From Chryseobacterium aquaeductus (GTDB taxonomy: Bacteria; Bacteroidota; Bacteroidia; Flavobacteriales; Weeksellaceae): DNA of 64,000 nt. Numbering within the stretch: the stretch's first letter is position 1; every line of letters begins with the position of its first letter. A program made the translations under genes and the position numbers. Below the pieces are notes generated by a model that saw only the letters and a list, made by a program, of their open reading frames with translations, ran no database searches and was not told the DNA's origin. Positions 10,130 through 19,303 of this stretch are shown here, in pieces. Location: assembly GCF_905175375.1 (NCBI RefSeq), contig NZ_CAJIMS010000001.1, forward strand, positions 2,914,001 to 2,978,000, written 5' to 3'.

Positions 10130-10684
10130 CTACAACTTTTTAAGTTTAGCCTGAAAACTTTCAGAGATTTCTTCGTTTCGGGTGATAAACAATTTCTCAA
10201 AACCTAATAATGCAATTCTTGCACAGGCTTCTGCATCATCTCCGGCTCTGTGATGATTAAATCTAATTTGATGATGCTCTGCCAAATGTTTTAAACCATA
10301 TTTTGGAAGATAATTCCATGATTTTTTAGCCACCTGAATGCTGCAGAGATAATTGATATTGGGTTTAAACATTCCATAAAAATCAAGACAACTTCTTAAA
10401 ACTCCGGCGTCGAAACTTGCGTTGTGAGCAATCATTAAACTTCCATACATCATGTCTTGCACCTCATACCAAATTTCATCAAAAGTTGGAGAATCTTTTA
10501 CGTCATTGGGCAAAATTCCGTGTACGTCAATATTTCTTGGATTAAAATAAGGAAAACTTGGAGGCTTGATCAACCACGTTTTAGTAGAAATAATTTGTGA
10601 ATTTTCAACCACACAAACTCCCAATTCGCAAGCCGAATTTCGTTCATGAGTAGCCGTTTCAAAATCGATTGCGCAGAAATCCAT
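10130..10684 (-). CDS. DEDDh 3'-5' exonuclease (DNA polymerase III epsilon-like)
   Basis: A stand-alone exonuclease domain of 184 residues. The Exo I motif is DFE (Asp7, Glu9). Exo II is in AHNASFDAGVL, and Exo III is HHRAGDDAEA, giving the His-x4-Asp of the DEDDh class. Such short proteins in Bacteroidota are annotated as exonuclease or epsilon-like proteins; whether this is the replicative proofreading subunit or a repair/RNA enzyme cannot be decided from sequence. It is not obviously cotranscribed with its neighbours: 106 bases separate it from the glycosyltransferase gene. Confidence 0.9.
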   Translation of the reverse strand: MDFCAIDFETATHERNSACELGVCVVENSQIISTKTWLIKPPSFPYFNPRNIDVHGILPNDVKDSPTFDEIWYEVQDMMYGSLMIAHNASFDAGVLRSCLDFYGMFKPNINYLCSIQVAKKSWNYLPKYGLKHLAEHHQIRFNHHRAGDDAEACARIALLGFEKLFITRNEEISESFQAKLKKL

Positions 10685-10790
10685 AAGATTTTATAATTGA
10701 TGAATGATTATTAATACTTTTTTTCATAAAAGAAACAAAAGATTTATTTTCAATCTAACATTTTTAAAAGTTGGCAAAATGTGTTAGATG

Positions 10791-11774
10791 TCAAACCTTT
10801 TTACCACTCAAAAAGTGCTTAAAAATTAACCATTTGCTTTGATAATATTTTTTGATCTGATTGTTTTGGCGAAGTTTCAAAGTTCCTACAATATGCCCGT
10901 AAAAGCCAAAATGTCCTCTTAAGACTGCCCACAGATGCGAAAAACCATGTTTGTAAGCAAAATAAAAAGCAGCAGCTCCGTCTAAAATCATTCTTAAAAA
11001 AAGTACCCAAATTAAATTAGGAAAAGGCAAATTTTTCAGCATCATTGAAAGATTATTTCTGATATTCAAAAATGTTTTTTGAGGGCTTTGCTTGTTTAAA
11101 GTTCCGCCACCAACGTGATAAACTTTTGATTTTCCGGTATAAAATATTTTTCTGCCAGTATTTTTTAATCTCCAGCATAAATCAATTTCTTCCTGATGAG
11201 CAAAAAATCTTGCATCAAATCCGCCCTGATTCCAAAAGTCTGTAGATCGGATAAATAAGCAACATCCCGAAGCCCAAAAGATTTCAGTATCGTCATCATA
11301 TTGACCTTTATCTTCTTCCAAATCGTCGAAAACCCGACCTCTGCAATAAGGATACCCTAAATTATCAATCAAACCACCACCAGCACCTGCAAATTCAAAA
11401 AGATTTTTATTGGTATAAGATAAAACCTTTGGCTGAATAGCTACAATCTGAGAATCTGATCGAAATAAGTTTAAAACAGGATCAATCCAATTTTCCGTGA
11501 CTTCTACATCAGAATTTAAAAGACAATAAAATTCAGCATTTATCTGCTTCAAACCTTCATTATAGCCGCCTGCAAAACCGTAATTTTTGCTGTTATTGAT
11601 AATTGTAATTGCGGGAAAATTTAGTTCTAAAAATTCTACCGAATCATCATCAGACAAATTATCGATGACATAGATTCCAGCATTTTCGGAATATCTGGTA
11701 ACACTGGGAAGAAACTTTTCTAACCAGTTTTTACCGTTCCAGTTGAGGATGACGATGGCTAAATTTTCTGACAT
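10791..11774 (-). CDS. Family 2 glycosyltransferase
   Basis: A GT-A fold inverting glycosyltransferase of 327 residues. The N-terminus VILNWNGKNWLEKFLPSV is the nucleotide-sugar-binding start of GT2 enzymes. FYCLLNSDVEVTENWIDPVL carries the DxD-like metal site, and FFAHQEEIDLCWRLKNTG is the ED-x-D/W acceptor motif. It resembles the rhamnosyltransferase-like GT2 group acting on cell-surface polysaccharides, but donor and acceptor are unknown. It lies 6 bases after the lipid A acyltransferase gene on the same strand, which suggests envelope glycolipid work. Confidence 0.9.
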   Translation of the reverse strand: MSENLAIVILNWNGKNWLEKFLPSVTRYSENAGIYVIDNLSDDDSVEFLELNFPAITIINNSKNYGFAGGYNEGLKQINAEFYCLLNSDVEVTENWIDPVLNLFRSDSQIVAIQPKVLSYTNKNLFEFAGAGGGLIDNLGYPYCRGRVFDDLEEDKGQYDDDTEIFWASGCCLFIRSTDFWNQGGFDARFFAHQEEIDLCWRLKNTGRKIFYTGKSKVYHVGGGTLNKQSPQKTFLNIRNNLSMMLKNLPFPNLIWVLFLRMILDGAAAFYFAYKHGFSHLWAVLRGHFGFYGHIVGTLKLRQNNQIKKYYQSKWLIFKHFLSGKKV

Positions 11775-11780
11775 AAATGA

Positions 11781-12665
11781 TTAAATTTTTTCAGAATCGT
11801 AGGTTTTGATAGAGTCCTGATATTTCCATTTTCTGTGCGACCAAAGATAATTGTCAGGTCTTTTTTTGATGGTATTTTCTAATAACTGATGAAACTTTTT
11901 TACGACTTCGTTGTTCACAAATTTTTCACCATCAGGTTCCATTCTGTGATAATTGATTTGATAGTGACCACGTTTTACCTTTTTCATTTCAGTATAGATA
12001 AAAACAAGATCCATTCTTGTTGCCAATTTGTCATATCCTATAAATGCAGGTGTTCTCTGATTTAGAAATTCTAATCCGTAGTTGACGTGTGATGAATGTG
12101 GTGTTTGATCGGCAACAAAAAGATAAATAGAATCTCCATTATTTTTGTTCCTTAAAATATTCATAATCACTTCATTGGCTTCCAAAGCAGTATTTCCGAA
12201 TTTGCTTCTTACTTTTTTCATCTGATCTTCCCAAAACGTGCTGTTCACTTTTCTGTAAACTGGATGACAATTGGTTTGTGGAACAATGGTTGCCAACGTA
12301 TTCATCCATTCCCAATTAAAAACGTGCCCTGCAAGCAGAATAATATTTTTTCCTTCTTCTTTCGCTTCTCTGAAAAGATGTTGATTAATGTGCTGCATCC
12401 TAACTTTCGTCTCTGTTTCAGACATGGTAAAAGATTTTATGGTTTCAACCAGATAATCTGAAAAATTCTGATAAAATGTTTTCCTTATTGCTGCAATTTC
12501 TTTTTTGGATTTTTCGGGAAAAGAGTTTTTAAGGTTCTGAGTGATGATTTTTTTTCTGTATCCTACAAAATAGTAATTTAAGAAGAAAATAATGTCCGAA
12601 AAAATATACAATATTTTTAGCGGCATTTTTGAAATGAGGTAAAGTATTTTGATCAGAAAATTCAT
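11781..12665 (-). CDS. Lysophospholipid/lipid A late acyltransferase (LpxL/HtrB family)
   Basis: Membrane-associated acyltransferase of 294 residues that probably adds a secondary acyl chain to lipid A or an aminolipid. The catalytic HX4E motif is visible in LAGHVFNWEWM. An N-terminal hydrophobic helix (~5-35) would anchor it to the inner membrane. Further family segments are DQTPHSS and a C-terminal NYLWSHRKWKY, the usual W-x-HRRWK end of this family. It is the first gene of a two-gene minus-strand unit with the GT2 gene. Substrate assignment is inference. Confidence 0.9.
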   Translation of the reverse strand: MNFLIKILYLISKMPLKILYIFSDIIFFLNYYFVGYRKKIITQNLKNSFPEKSKKEIAAIRKTFYQNFSDYLVETIKSFTMSETETKVRMQHINQHLFREAKEEGKNIILLAGHVFNWEWMNTLATIVPQTNCHPVYRKVNSTFWEDQMKKVRSKFGNTALEANEVIMNILRNKNNGDSIYLFVADQTPHSSHVNYGLEFLNQRTPAFIGYDKLATRMDLVFIYTEMKKVKRGHYQINYHRMEPDGEKFVNNEVVKKFHQLLENTIKKRPDNYLWSHRKWKYQDSIKTYDSEKI

Positions 12666-12827
12666 AAAGTTTACAAATTTAGTAATAATAAAATTACGGT
12701 TTCATTTTTGCTACAATTAAGTATTATTTTTTTAAATTTATAACACGAAATCGCAGTGATTTCAATGTACAAATGCCATTACAAATTGCGCACTTTCGCA
12801 TGACGTTAAAATAATTACAATCTATAC

Positions 12828-13412
12828 ATGAAAAAGATTACAAAAAACATAGCATTATTCACTTTTCTTTCTTTGGGAAATGTTGTATTTGCTCAAAATA
12901 CAAAAAACATCCCTGAAGTTACTTATTCCGATGATAAAGCTTTAATTGTAAAAACCGATCATAAGGAGATCGATGCAAAGAGAAAAGCTGCTGAAGAAAA
13001 AGCCAAACTTCCGAAGCCTTATGACCCAAAAGCGGATGCCGAAAAAGATATTGAAAATCTGATTCTGATAGCAAAAAAAGAAAATAAAAACATCATGATT
13101 CAAGCAGGAGGAAATTGGTGTATCTGGTGTTTAAGATTCAATCAATATGTACAGACAACTCCGGAGCTGAAAAAATTGGTAGACGATAATTATCTTTATT
13201 ACCATCTCAATTATTCACCGGATAACAAAAACGAAGAAGTATTTTCAAAATACGGAAATCCCGGAGATAAATTTGGCTATCCTGTATTCATTGTTTTAGA
13301 TCAAAACGGGAAGATGATTCATGTGCAGCAAAGTGATGTTCTGGAAGAGGAAAAAGGGTACAGTCTGAAAAAAGTAAAAGATTTTTTCAAAACCTGGACG
13401 ACAAAATCATAA
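12828..13412 (+). CDS. Periplasmic thioredoxin-family protein
   Basis: An exported thioredoxin-fold protein of 194 residues. A signal peptide (residues 1-23, ending VVFAQ) precedes a Lys/Ala-rich stretch and then the thioredoxin domain. The active site is Trp97-Cys98-Ile-Trp-Cys101 within GGNWCIWCLRF, the thioredoxin_7/DUF255-like form rather than classical WCGPC. GYPVFIVLD supplies the cis-Pro loop. It may handle disulfides of periplasmic proteins; the partner is unknown. It is a single gene ending at a bidirectional terminator shared with the convergent aldehyde dehydrogenase gene. Confidence 0.9.
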   Translation: MKKITKNIALFTFLSLGNVVFAQNTKNIPEVTYSDDKALIVKTDHKEIDAKRKAAEEKAKLPKPYDPKADAEKDIENLILIAKKENKNIMIQAGGNWCIWCLRFNQYVQTTPELKKLVDDNYLYYHLNYSPDNKNEEVFSKYGNPGDKFGYPVFIVLDQNGKMIHVQQSDVLEEEKGYSLKKVKDFFKTWTTKS

Positions 13413-13415
13413 TGA

Positions 13416-13441
13416 AAAAACCGAGAATTTTCTCGGTTTTT
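13416..13441. terminator. Bidirectional terminator between convergent genes
   Basis: An 11-bp stem (13416-13426 with 13431-13441) with a 4-base loop has an A run on one side and a T run on the other. It serves the thioredoxin gene on the plus strand and the aldehyde dehydrogenase gene on the minus strand. Confidence 0.88.
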
Positions 13442-13444
13442 CTT

Positions 13445-14806
13445 TTATAAAAGTTTCTTAATCCATTTGATTTTATTTTCAGAATAAGGTGGATATTTCA
13501 GATCCGGTTCGCCCCACGTTGCACGATCAAGAATAGCTTTTTGGTGCGAAAAAGTTTCAAAACCAAATTTTCCGTGATAGCTTCCCATTCCGGAATTTCC
13601 TACACCGCCAAACGGTAGATTATCGTTTCCTAAATGCATCACGACATCATTAATGCAGCCTCCGCCAAACGATAATTTCTGAATAAATAAATCTTTTTCC
13701 TCATCATTATTCGTAAAAATATAGGCTGACAGTGGTTTTTCTGATTCTAAAACTGAGTTTAAAGCATTATGAAAGTTGGTGTAAGAAAGTACAGGCAATA
13801 TGGGTCCGAAAATTTCTTCCTGCATCACATTATCTTCCCAAGTTACATTATTTAAAACAGTAGGTTCTATGTATAGATTGCTTTCGTTATAATTTCCGCC
13901 AAAATATATTTTTTTAGGATCAATAAGCTGAATGAGTCTTTGAAAGTTTTTTTGATTGATAATTCGTGTGTATTGTTCAGAATCAGGTTTGTACTCAAAT
14001 TCGGTAATCTGTTTTCTGAGTAATTCCAAGAACTGCTCTTTCACAGATTCTTCAACTAAAATATAATCTGGCGCAACGCAGGTTTGTCCTGCATTCAAAA
14101 ATTTTCCCCACACAATTCTCTTTGCAGCCACTTCCATGTTGGCATCTTTCGTTACAATTACAGGAGATTTTCCACCTAATTCCAGAGTGACCGGCGTTAA
14201 ATGTTCTGCTGCAGCTTTGTAAACGATTTTTCCAACTTTTGTACTTCCTGTAAAAAATATTTTATCGAATTTTAATTTTAAAATCTCAGTTGTTTCATCA
14301 ATACCGCCTTCAAAAGCATACACATAATCTGACGGAAAGTTTTCATTGATAATCTTTGCCATTGCTTTCGTTGTATTCTCTGCCATTTCGCTGGGTTTCA
14401 GAATACAGCAATTTCCGGCAGCAATCGAAGCGATGAGTGGTGACAAAGTGAGTTGATAAGGATAATTCCATGCACCTATTACTAAAGTGCAACCTAGTGG
14501 TTCAGAATGGATTTTGCTGGTTGCAATTTGATTAGATAAATTGGTGGTAACTTTCTTTGGCTTCGATAAGGAATTTAGATTTTTTAAATAATAATCTATA
14601 TCTTTTAAAATGAATGAAATTTCAGTAGCATATGTTTCAAACTGTGATTTCCCAAAATCTTGATTTATCGCTTCATAGAGTACATCTTCGTTTTGAGTAA
14701 TGAGATCTCTCAGTTTTTCTAAATATATTTTTCTGAATTTTACATTTTTAGTCTTTTGAGTTTTGAAAAATTCTCTTTGCGAGTGAAGTATGTCTTGATA
14801 ATACAT
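13445..14806 (-). CDS. Aldehyde dehydrogenase (ALDH3-like)
   Basis: NAD(P)-dependent oxidation of an aldehyde to the acid. I set the start at ATG 14806, giving 453 residues, the normal size for this short ALDH class; the 17 residues before it have no family counterpart. Visible motifs are GAWNYPYQL (~111-119), FFTGSTKVGK (~184-193), the general base Glu209 in LELGGKSP, and the catalytic Cys243 in NAGQTCVAPDY. ALDH3-type enzymes act on fatty and aromatic aldehydes, but the substrate here is unknown. It is transcribed alone, downstream of the rplI terminator. Confidence 0.93.
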   Translation of the reverse strand: MYYQDILHSQREFFKTQKTKNVKFRKIYLEKLRDLITQNEDVLYEAINQDFGKSQFETYATEISFILKDIDYYLKNLNSLSKPKKVTTNLSNQIATSKIHSEPLGCTLVIGAWNYPYQLTLSPLIASIAAGNCCILKPSEMAENTTKAMAKIINENFPSDYVYAFEGGIDETTEILKLKFDKIFFTGSTKVGKIVYKAAAEHLTPVTLELGGKSPVIVTKDANMEVAAKRIVWGKFLNAGQTCVAPDYILVEESVKEQFLELLRKQITEFEYKPDSEQYTRIINQKNFQRLIQLIDPKKIYFGGNYNESNLYIEPTVLNNVTWEDNVMQEEIFGPILPVLSYTNFHNALNSVLESEKPLSAYIFTNNDEEKDLFIQKLSFGGGCINDVVMHLGNDNLPFGGVGNSGMGSYHGKFGFETFSHQKAILDRATWGEPDLKYPPYSENKIKWIKKLL

Positions 14807-14862
14807 TTTATATAATTTATTGATAACACAATATGCTAAAAAATATGCCAAAGTCAAGATAC

Positions 14863-14890
14863 AAAAAAACCACTTCTTACGAAGTGGTTT
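14863..14890 (-). terminator. Terminator of the rpsF-rpsR-rplI operon
   Basis: A perfect 10-bp stem (14867-14876 with 14881-14890) and a 4-base loop are followed, on the minus strand, by a run of T residues. Confidence 0.88.
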
Positions 14891-14916
14891 ATATAATAGA
14901 GAAAATCTCTGTAATC

Positions 14917-15435
14917 TTAAGCTTCCTCAGCTGGAGTTTCTTCAACTTTTGCTTTTGGAGCCGGTTTAGGAGCTGCCGGAGCAGGAGGTGCATCAGATAC
15001 AATGTCAAATTCGAAGTTGTATTCAACATTTCTGTGTAATCTGATAATTGCAGTTACTTTACCAGTTCTCTTGATCGTGTTTCCTGGAATTTTGATATAT
15101 TTCTTCTCAACTTGTACACCAGCTTTAGCCAATGCTGCAGAAAGATCTGCATTGTTGATAGATCCGAATAATTTGTCACCAGAACCTACTTTTGCAGGAA
15201 TTGTGATAGAAGTTTTCTTCAATTGATCTACTACAGCGTTTGCAGCAGCAACCAATTTAGCTTCTTCCTCTTTTCTAGCTTCCAAAGTAGCTTCTAAAGT
15301 CGCTTTGTTTTTTGGTGTAGCTAAAAGAGCAATTCCTTGAGGCAACAAGAAGTTTCTTGCGTAACCTGGTTTTACATTTACTGTATCGAATTCAAGACCT
15401 AAATTTTCTACGTCTTTTTTAAGGATAATTTCCAT
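14917..15435 (-). CDS. rplI: Large-subunit ribosomal protein bL9
   Basis: Ribosomal protein of the 50S subunit. The N-terminal domain begins MEIILKKDVENLGLEFD and contains VKPGYARNFLLPQGIA, the L9 signature. A long connecting helix (~50-75) and the C-terminal domain with VGSGDKLFGSI follow. At 172 residues it is longer than the ~150 usual in many bacteria because of a tail from about residue 150 rich in Ala, Pro, Lys and Glu. It is the last gene of rpsF-rpsR-rplI, with a 132-base gap from rpsR. Confidence 0.97.
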   Translation of the reverse strand: MEIILKKDVENLGLEFDTVNVKPGYARNFLLPQGIALLATPKNKATLEATLEARKEEEAKLVAAANAVVDQLKKTSITIPAKVGSGDKLFGSINNADLSAALAKAGVQVEKKYIKIPGNTIKRTGKVTAIIRLHRNVEYNFEFDIVSDAPPAPAAPKPAPKAKVEETPAEEA

Positions 15436-15567
15436 TGTTGTTGTCCGTTTTAGAGTTCCGAGTTCCGATTTTTCATCGGGTTTCTCTTCACTTCGTTAGA
15501 ATTTAATATTAATTCAGCAACAAAAGCCAAAAGCTAAAAGCTAGTAGCCAATTGCTAATTGCAATTT
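15436..15567. repeat. rpsR-rplI spacer with short low-complexity repeats
   Basis: The 132-base gap is long for this operon. It contains tandem variants of AAAGC and of a TTGCTAATTGC-like unit at about 15519-15562. No gene and no convincing terminator were seen. Confidence 0.45.
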
Positions 15568-15870
15568 TTACTTTAATAAATCAGCTACGTAAGGCATCAT
15601 TGCAAGGTGTCTTGCTCTTTTGATAGCCGAAGAAACTTTTCTTTGATATTTTAAAGAAGTACCAGTATATCTTCTTGGTAAAATTTTACCTTGTTCGTTT
15701 ACGAACTGTAATAAGAAATCAGCGTCTTTGTAGTCAACGTGCTTGATTCCGAATTTTTTGAATCTACAGTACTTTTTATCAGTTTTTGTATTGATATCAA
15801 GTGGAGTAAGAAATTTTACTTCAGATTCACCTCCAGCAGAGGCTTGTTTAGCCATATCATCTATTGCCAT
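15568..15870 (-). CDS. rpsR: Small-subunit ribosomal protein bS18
   Basis: Component of the 30S platform that binds together with bS6. The 100-residue sequence contains [35 protein letters not shown] and the C-terminal [19 protein letters not shown], all typical of bS18. The first ~20 residues form a low-similarity N-terminal extension common in Bacteroidota. It lies 31 bases after rpsF in the standard order rpsF-rpsR-rplI. Confidence 0.97.
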   Translation of the reverse strand: MAIDDMAKQASAGGESEVKFLTPLDINTKTDKKYCRFKKFGIKHVDYKDADFLLQFVNEQGKILPRRYTGTSLKYQRKVSSAIKRARHLAMMPYVADLLK

Positions 15871-15901
15871 GTCTTTGTCTTTTTTAAATTTGGGTTAGTA
15901 A

Positions 15902-16243
15902 TTAAGCTCTCTGAGCTTTAAGTTTAGATCTTCTAGTTACAGCATAGTCAATAGCATGCTTGTCTAGTTTCGTAGTAAGGTAACGAATTACTCTTTCGTC
16001 ACGTTTGAATGCCAATTCTAAGTCAGCAACTACAGTTCCTTCACCTTTAAACTCGATTAAAGTGTAGAATCCGTTCTTTTTTAATTGAATCGGATAAGCT
16101 AGTTTCTTCAATCCCCAATTTTCTCTAGTGACAATTTCACAGTTCTTTTCTTTTAAAAGATCTACATACTTGTTCACTGCTTCCTCCACCTGAGCATCAG
16201 ATAGAACGGGAGTTAAAATGAAAACAGTTTCGTAATTGTTCAT
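15902..16243 (-). CDS. rpsF: Small-subunit ribosomal protein bS6
   Basis: Binds bS18 and the central domain of 16S rRNA. The 113-residue sequence starts [16 protein letters not shown] and has [23 protein letters not shown] and the [13 protein letters not shown] segment, all diagnostic of bS6. It is the first gene of the operon and has a near-consensus promoter 35-65 bases upstream. Confidence 0.97.
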   Translation of the reverse strand: MNNYETVFILTPVLSDAQVEEAVNKYVDLLKEKNCEIVTRENWGLKKLAYPIQLKKNGFYTLIEFKGEGTVVADLELAFKRDERVIRYLTTKLDKHAIDYAVTRRSKLKAQRA

Positions 16244-16277
16244 AATGTTTAATGAATTTGTTAATTATTTCGAGGTG

Positions 16278-16308
16278 CAAAAATATGAATTAAAATTGTA
16301 ATACACAA
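16278..16308 (-). promoter_or_regulatory. Promoter of the rpsF operon
   Basis: On the minus strand, TTG (16306-16308) and TATTTTTG (16278-16285) are separated by 20 bases, a full match to the Bacteroidota consensus. The -7 box is 34 bases before the rpsF ATG. Confidence 0.8.
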
Positions 16309-16376
16309 TAAATCAGACTTTATATGATGAAATTAATTTGATGATTTCTTTAAATCTAAAGTTAAATAGAGAAAAC

Positions 16377-17741
16377 CTAAACTGTTTGATCTTCTTTGCT
16401 TCTGATTTCCGTCAGAAAATTCATTTTCAAAATATCATACAAAGAATGTCTGCTTACCAAAATTGAAAGGATGGAAGAAACCATGCCTGCCAACATCAGG
16501 TGAAAAATTAACGAATGTCGGTCGGTCATTTCCAAAACGATAATGGCTGATGTAAACGGAGCTCTCGTAATTCCTGTTAAAAATGCAACCATCCCTGCAA
16601 GAATGACAACGTTGGTTTCATTTGGAGTTAAATGAATGGCTCCTGAAATTACCGATCCAATACTTGCGCCTGCCGTTAAAGCCGGAGCAAAAATTCCGCC
16701 TGCACCTCCGGAAGTAAATGATAGAGCAGGGCCAAGCATTCTCAAAATAGGAACGTACCAAGCCTCGTGTTTGTCATCGGTGAACAGTACACGCTCCATA
16801 ATTTCTTTACCTGAACCTAAAATTTCCCGGCTAATGAAAAAAGATATGCAAGCGATTAATAAAGCACAGCCTATAAGAAATAAAACATTTGATTTATCTG
16901 TTGTGAGTTTTCTTTTTTTCCAGTCATTCATTTTGAGCATGGTTACAGAAAGCTGACTCGCCAAAATTCCTGCTACGCCACCAACCAAAATAATTGGAAA
17001 CATCACCATCAACGAAACATCATTGGTTTTAGGATATCCTAAATATAAATAGGAGCCAGCTAAAGTCTGTGCCGTTAAACCTGCAATAATTACCGCAGTA
17101 AATAGTGCTGTTTTAAAGTAATTGATATGTGTTTTTGAAAGTTCCTCGACAGCAAATACAATTCCACCAAGAGGTGTGTTGAAGGCTGCTGCCAATCCGG
17201 CTGCTGCTCCGGTCATAATCATGTTTTTCTTTGAGATTTTTGGCCACCAATCGGGAAGATATTCGTTTACCTTTCTGAAAATAGAACCAGCTATCTGAAT
17301 GGTTGGTCCTTCTCGTCCAACTGCGCCACCACCAATGACCAAAACTACGGAAGAAATTATTTTAAAAACAATAATTTTTAAGCTTAAAAGACTTCGGATT
17401 TTTTTATGTTCTTTCGGATTTGCCAATTCTACAGCTGCCATTACCTGCGGAATTCCGCTGCCTTTTGCGTAGGGAGCAAATTCTTTTACCAGCCACCACG
17501 AAAGCACAAAACCAACCGGTGCGATAAAAAAGATCATCCAATCGTGCCAATTGAGAATAAAATGGAGTAAACTTTCTCCCCACGCAAATATTTTCGCATA
17601 CATCACCGCAAAAAATCCTGTGATCACTGATCCGATCCAAAAGGGAATTGCCTGAAGAAGGTTGTTCTTCAGTTGTTCATTTCTTATATTGTCGAAGGAT
17701 TTCTTAAGACCTTTGCGAATTGATGACAAAATTTTACGCAT
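16377..17741 (-). CDS. ClC-family chloride channel/transporter
   Basis: A polytopic membrane protein of 454 residues moving chloride, either as a channel or as a Cl/H exchanger. The three anion-binding signatures are visible: GSGIPQV, GREGPTIQ (with the external gating Glu) and GGIFAPALTAGASIG. No C-terminal CBS domains are present, as in bacterial ClC-ec1-like proteins. The gating Glu favours a transporter or a gated channel; the proton Glu was not assigned. It is a single minus-strand gene. Confidence 0.92.
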   Translation of the reverse strand: MRKILSSIRKGLKKSFDNIRNEQLKNNLLQAIPFWIGSVITGFFAVMYAKIFAWGESLLHFILNWHDWMIFFIAPVGFVLSWWLVKEFAPYAKGSGIPQVMAAVELANPKEHKKIRSLLSLKIIVFKIISSVVLVIGGGAVGREGPTIQIAGSIFRKVNEYLPDWWPKISKKNMIMTGAAAGLAAAFNTPLGGIVFAVEELSKTHINYFKTALFTAVIIAGLTAQTLAGSYLYLGYPKTNDVSLMVMFPIILVGGVAGILASQLSVTMLKMNDWKKRKLTTDKSNVLFLIGCALLIACISFFISREILGSGKEIMERVLFTDDKHEAWYVPILRMLGPALSFTSGGAGGIFAPALTAGASIGSVISGAIHLTPNETNVVILAGMVAFLTGITRAPFTSAIIVLEMTDRHSLIFHLMLAGMVSSILSILVSRHSLYDILKMNFLTEIRSKEDQTV

Positions 17742-17844
17742 GATTCAAAACTAAACTATTTTTTACGAATATGAAAATTTTAAATGTAATTATGATTGAT
17801 AAATTTTGAAATTCATAATCATATTGATTTAAAATTTAAATAAA

Positions 17845-17874
17845 TAAAAAACCTCCGAAAAAATTTCGAAGGTT
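17845..17874 (-). terminator. Terminator after the second E2 gene
   Basis: A 10-bp stem with one mismatch (17850-17860 with 17864-17874) is followed on the minus strand by a T-rich tract. Confidence 0.75.
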
Positions 17875-17919
17875 ATATTTAAAAGTGCTAGCAATTATTC
17901 GTTACCAACTACTCATTAC

Positions 17920-19239
17920 TTATATTTCAGTGTTCAAATCCCAGTTTTGCAGGTAATCATGAACGTGCTTCAGCATCATTCCACCAAGCGATCCGTCTAC
18001 CACTCTGTGATCGTATGAGTGAGACATGAACATCAACTGACGGATTGCAATTACATCACCGTCTTTAGTTTCTAGAACGGCAGGTTTTTTAACGATGGCT
18101 CCGATTGCCATAATTGCAACCTGAGGCTGAGGAATAATAGGTGTTCCCATCAAGTTTCCAAAACTTCCTACATTGGAAATCGTGTATGTTGCACCTTGAG
18201 TATCTTCAGGTCTTAATTTTTTGTTTCTCGCTCTGTAAGCCAAATCGTTGATCGCTTTTGCTAAACCTGACAATGATAATTGATCCGCATTTTTGATTAC
18301 GGGAACGATCAAATTTCCGTCTGGTAAAGCAGTTGCCATACCGATATTAATGTTTTTCTTTTTAATAATATTGTCACCGTTAATCGAAACATTGATCATT
18401 GGGAAATCCTGAATTGCTTTCACAATTGCTTTTACGAAAATCGGCATGAACGTCAGTTTTTCACCTTCACGTTTTTCGAACATATCTTTGTTTTTAGCTC
18501 TCCATTTTACAACATTGGTCACGTCGGTTTCGATGAAAGAAGTAACGTGTGGGGCAATATGTTTTGCTTTCACCATGTTTTCAGCGATGATCTTTCTCAT
18601 TCTGTCCATTGGGATGATTTCATCACCTGCAGCTACAGAAATTGTAGAAGCCGGAGCTGAAGTTACCGCTGGTGGAGTAGATGCTGCTTTAACTGGAGCA
18701 GCTTGTTGCTGAACTGTTTGTTGAGGCTGGTTTTCTCTGTTGGAAACGTGTGCTAAAATATCTTCTTTGGTAATTCTTCCTTCCAGACCGCTTCCTTTGA
18801 TGGTATTCAGTTCAGACTCAGAAATGTTTTCCTGCTGAGCAATAGATTTCACAAGAGGCGACAAATAAAGGTCTCCCGAAAATTCTACCTGTGATGTTGC
18901 TGTTGGATTTAAAGGCTCTTCAATAGCTTTAATGGTATCTGCATCAGGAGTTGTAGTTTCTGTTTTCACCTCTTCAGATGATGAACTTCCACCTTCTCCT
19001 TCAATTTCTAAAATGGCGATGGCTTCACCTACTTTAGCTACTTCGTCTTTTTGTTTAAGAATTTTAATGATTTTCCCCGAAACTGGTGTTGGTACATCCG
19101 AATCTACCTTATCTGTTGCAATTTCTACTACCGAATCATCTTCTTTCACCTGATCGCCTTCGTTGAATAACCAAGTGATTACTGTAGCTTCCATCACGCC
19201 TTCACCCATAGAAGGAAGCAATAATTTGTATTCTGCCAT
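17920..19239 (-). CDS. 2-oxoacid dehydrogenase E2 (probably branched-chain, BkdB-like)
   Basis: Dihydrolipoamide acyltransferase of 439 residues. It has a lipoyl domain with Lys44 in ATDKVDSD, a linker, a peripheral subunit-binding domain (~127-165, SPLVKSIAQQENI...GLEGRITKED), a second Gln/Ala/Pro-rich linker, and the catalytic core ending SHSYDHRVVDGSLGG with the catalytic His and Asp. ATDKVDSDVP and the core sequence resemble branched-chain or generic E2 proteins more than sucB or aceF. No E1 or E3 gene is adjacent, so the complex it serves is inferred. Confidence 0.88.
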   Translation of the reverse strand: MAEYKLLLPSMGEGVMEATVITWLFNEGDQVKEDDSVVEIATDKVDSDVPTPVSGKIIKILKQKDEVAKVGEAIAILEIEGEGGSSSSEEVKTETTTPDADTIKAIEEPLNPTATSQVEFSGDLYLSPLVKSIAQQENISESELNTIKGSGLEGRITKEDILAHVSNRENQPQQTVQQQAAPVKAASTPPAVTSAPASTISVAAGDEIIPMDRMRKIIAENMVKAKHIAPHVTSFIETDVTNVVKWRAKNKDMFEKREGEKLTFMPIFVKAIVKAIQDFPMINVSINGDNIIKKKNINIGMATALPDGNLIVPVIKNADQLSLSGLAKAINDLAYRARNKKLRPEDTQGATYTISNVGSFGNLMGTPIIPQPQVAIMAIGAIVKKPAVLETKDGDVIAIRQLMFMSHSYDHRVVDGSLGGMMLKHVHDYLQNWDLNTEI

Positions 19240-19303
19240 TTTCTAATTTTAGATTTTGACAAATATATAAAAAAAATCGGTTTTTTTATGAAATAGATAA
19301 TTT

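Noticed and set aside
17881..17919. Possible regulatory repeat after the second E2 gene
   Set aside because: Only a vague low-complexity tract was seen, with no clear dyad.
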